From Thioalkalivibrio sp. (GTDB taxonomy: Bacteria; Pseudomonadota; Gammaproteobacteria; Ectothiorhodospirales; Ectothiorhodospiraceae), in assembly GCA_007133115.1 (NCBI GenBank), contig SLNI01000156.1, positions 1-8,737 on the forward strand: a stretch of 8,737 nt of DNA, written 5' to 3'. Each line of letters begins with the position of its first letter. Position 1 is the stretch's first letter. Below, piece by piece: positions 6,999 to 8,737 of this stretch. The notes under the pieces were generated by a model that worked only from the letters and a program-made list of their open reading frames with translations, was not told the origin of the DNA and did not search any database. Both the position numbers and the translations under genes were made by a program.

Positions 6999-8278
6999 GG
7001 GGTGCCGTGTCCGTTGCCACCCTCGTCGTCGGGTAGCCGGAACAGCCTGTGGGCGGCGCGAAACAGGTGGTCATCCCCTTCGTGGGCCGCAATGTTGAGA
7101 CTTTTGCATGGCGCGTGCATCAGCTTGTTGGTCAGCGTGTGGGCCAGTTGCCGGAGGACCTCCTCGGGCGGCCGGCCGGCGCGCAGCAGCGATTCGGCCC
7201 GACCCAGCGCTTCGTGCTGGATGGTCTCTGCCTGTTCCCGAAGACGCCGGATGCTCTCTACCGAATCGCGCGCGCGGAGCCAACACATGAATTCGTCCGC
7301 ACGCGTCGCGATGATCTGTTCCGCCTGCTCCGCCGCGGCCTGGCGAGAAGCCATGTTCTCATTGATGACCTGTTGCAGGTCGTCGACGGTGTACAGGTAT
7401 ATGTCCTCGAGTTCCGCCACCTCGGGTTCGATGTCCCTGGGTACGGCGATATCGACCATGAAAATGGGCCGATGCCGGCGCTTGCGGATTGCGCGCTCCA
7501 CGGCGCCCTTGCCCAGGATGGGCAGCGGGGCGGCGGTGGAACTGATCACGATATCGGCGCGGTGCAGGTAATCGGGCAGCGCGTTCAGGGGGATCGGTTC
7601 CGCGTTGAAGCGGTCGCCCAGCGTGTGGGCGCGTTCGACCGTGCGGTTGGCGACGATCACGTGTCCGATGCCGTGGCCTGCAAGATGGCGCAGCGCGAGT
7701 TCGATGGTCTCTCCCGCCCCGATCACCAGGGCGGTCAGCGGCTTCAGGTCGCCGAAAATCTGGCGCGCGAGCGAAACCGCGGCAAAGGCCACCGAGACGG
7801 CGCTGGCCCCGATTGCGGTGGATGTCCGCACGTCCTTGGCGGTTGCGAATGCATGTTGGAACAGACGCTCCAGCGAGAGGCCCAGTGTGCCGGCTTCGTG
7901 CGCATGCTGATATGCCGATTTCATCTGGCCGAGAATCTGCGGCTCTCCCAGGATCATGGAGTCGAGGCCGCAGGCCACGCGCAACGTGTGCATCACCGCC
8001 TCGTTGTCGCGATGGCGGTACAGATAGGCGTCGAGTTCGCTACGACGGATGCCGTGGAATCCTCCAAGCCAGTCGAGCACCCGCTCTTCTCCCTCCTGCC
8101 CGTTTTCCCGGAAATAAATTTCCGTTCGGTTGCAGGTGGACAGGATCGCAGCCTCGGGAATCTTGACGCCCGAATGCAGCGAGTCGAGCGCCTCTCCCAG
8201 TTGAACGTCATCGACGGACAGCCGTTCGCGCACCTCGACGGGCGCGGTTCTATGATTGATTCCGAGCGCGAACAGCAT
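6995..8278 (-). CDS. hemA: Glutamyl-tRNA reductase
   Basis: GluTR reduces glutamyl-tRNA(Glu) with NADPH to glutamate-1-semialdehyde, the first committed step of the C5 route to 5-aminolevulinate and all tetrapyrroles. The 427-residue product begins [20 protein letters not shown] and aligns with E. coli HemA (418) throughout. The N-terminal catalytic domain carries the nucleophile Cys49 in [10 protein letters not shown], with His97 in [30 protein letters not shown] follows at 111-123. The NADPH domain shows GAGETIEL at 187-194, VANRT at 209-213 and [13 protein letters not shown] at 247-258. The C-terminal dimerisation helices include the typical [12 protein letters not shown]. The residue matching E. 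coli/Salmonella Cys170, which binds the regulatory heme there, is Val168 here. ATG 8278 is the family start; the ribosome binding site is weak (AAGAA directly upstream). It is the first gene of the minus-strand cluster, so its promoter should lie in 8279-8406. Confidence 0.98.
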   Translation of the reverse strand: MLFALGINHRTAPVEVRERLSVDDVQLGEALDSLHSGVKIPEAAILSTCNRTEIYFRENGQEGEERVLDWLGGFHGIRRSELDAYLYRHRDNEAVMHTLRVACGLDSMILGEPQILGQMKSAYQHAHEAGTLGLSLERLFQHAFATAKDVRTSTAIGASAVSVAFAAVSLARQIFGDLKPLTALVIGAGETIELALRHLAGHGIGHVIVANRTVERAHTLGDRFNAEPIPLNALPDYLHRADIVISSTAAPLPILGKGAVERAIRKRRHRPIFMVDIAVPRDIEPEVAELEDIYLYTVDDLQQVINENMASRQAAAEQAEQIIATRADEFMCWLRARDSVESIRRLREQAETIQHEALGRAESLLRAGRPPEEVLRQLAHTLTNKLMHAPCKSLNIAAHEGDDHLFRAAHRLFRLPDDEGGNGHGTP

Positions 8279-8406
8279 GTTCTTGGGTGTTTTCGCCTAA
8301 GATGTGCCTACCAACCGAATAGTGTACTGCCTCAAGCGGTTCGATACAGAGGACGTGCTCAATCATTGTGGAACCCCGCGCGCAATCCTTCGTCCAACCC
8401 TTCGAA
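8279..8406. promoter_or_regulatory. Divergent intergenic region between hemA and the TPR lipoprotein gene
   Basis: These 128 bases are the only sizeable non-coding stretch in the window. They separate hemA (leftward) from the lipoprotein gene (rightward), so both promoters are expected here. I looked for sigma70-type boxes on both strands and found only partial matches, such as TACACT on the minus strand without a fitting -35 box. I find no convincing operator palindrome or riboswitch. The regulatory role is inferred from position. Confidence 0.55.
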
Positions 8407-8737
8407 ATGATGCTGAATCCCTCCGTCGTCTCGCGTGTCGTCGCCGCCGCACTTGCAGCGTTGGCCATGAGTGGTTGCGCCCAGACCCCGGTCGAGGTGA
8501 CCGGGTCCGGCTTCACCGACTCTCCCTTCATCATGTCGGCACCACCCAGCTCGACGATCGACGTCGAAAGCGAGCTCATGTTCCAGCTGCTCGCTGCCGA
8601 AATGGCCCTGCAGGCGGACGATTACGAGCAGGCCAGCACCTATTATCTGGAGGCCGCCCGCCTGAGCCGTGATCCGGCGGTGGCCGAACGCGCCACTCGG
8701 ACGGCGCTGGTTGCGCGCCAGCGGAACCAGGCATTGA
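8407..8737 (+). CDS. TPR-type lipoprotein, N-terminal part (3' end beyond window)
   Basis: The visible 110 residues begin with a lipoprotein signal peptide: MMLNPSVVSR, a hydrophobic Ala/Leu stretch at 11-21, then lipobox M-S-G-C with the lipidated Cys24. The residue after the cysteine is Ala, not Asp, which predicts Lol-dependent delivery to the outer membrane. After a Ser/Pro/Thr-rich linker, residues from about 57 on are helical and alanine-rich (FQLLAAEMALQADDYEQAST, then YYLEAARLSRDPAVAERATR), as in tetratricopeptide repeats. TPR proteins usually act as protein-interaction scaffolds. The position divergent from hemA matches Pseudomonas PA4667, which precedes lolB. No Shine-Dalgarno sequence is visible before ATG 8407 or ATG 8410. 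An in-frame GTG at 8368 is possible but would put 13 extra residues before the signal peptide and is less likely. The exact function of the family is not established from this sequence. Confidence 0.85.
   Translation, partial: MMLNPSVVSRVVAAALAALAMSGCAQTPVEVTGSGFTDSPFIMSAPPSSTIDVESELMFQLLAAEMALQADDYEQASTYYLEAARLSRDPAVAERATRTALVARQRNQAL

Noticed and set aside
7049..8410. A 453-codon plus-strand open frame antisense to hemA, and a similar 354-codon frame antisense to prmC (4934-5998)
   Set aside because: Both mirror well-conserved genes, have no domain I recognise and have compositions typical of GC-driven shadow frames.

Overview
This window is a GC-rich bacterial chromosome segment packed with housekeeping genes. 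It most likely comes from a gammaproteobacterium. The minus-strand order hemA-prfA-prmC-moeB, with a TPR lipoprotein gene diverging from hemA, matches the arrangement known from Pseudomonas (the PA4663-PA4667 region). The presence of GatCAB and the high GC content would suit a Chromatiales/Ectothiorhodospiraceae-type organism, but that narrower placement is inference.

Left arm (1-3780, plus strand): a gatA missing only its N-terminus at the window edge, then gatB, then hslO (Hsp33), with gaps of about 12 bases. GatA and GatB are two subunits of the tRNA-dependent amidotransferase that converts Glu-tRNA(Gln) and/or Asp-tRNA(Asn) to the amide forms. HslO is a redox-switched holdase chaperone that appears to have joined the end of the gat operon.

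Right arm (3785-8278, minus strand): read in transcription order, this holds hemA (glutamyl-tRNA reductase, first step of C5 tetrapyrrole synthesis), prfA (release factor 1), prmC (methylates the GGQ glutamine of release factors), a small unrecognised gene with a heavy-metal-associated (HMA)-like half and a Cys/His-rich tail, and moeB (E1-like adenylyltransferase). hemA and prfA overlap by GTGA. prfA and prmC are adjacent or overlapping, so this looks like one co-transcribed unit. The two arms converge with only four bases between the hslO and moeB stop codons, at a small hairpin.

Right edge (8279-8737): a 128-base divergent intergenic region precedes the start of a TPR-type lipoprotein, which runs off the window. 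In related genomes the homologue lies upstream of lolB-ispE-prs.

I see no mobile element, CRISPR array, tRNA/rRNA gene or defence system. The least explained item is the small gene between prmC and moeB. Its reading frame looks coding for 21 codons upstream of the first ATG, back to a CTG that overlaps the prmC stop as CTGA.
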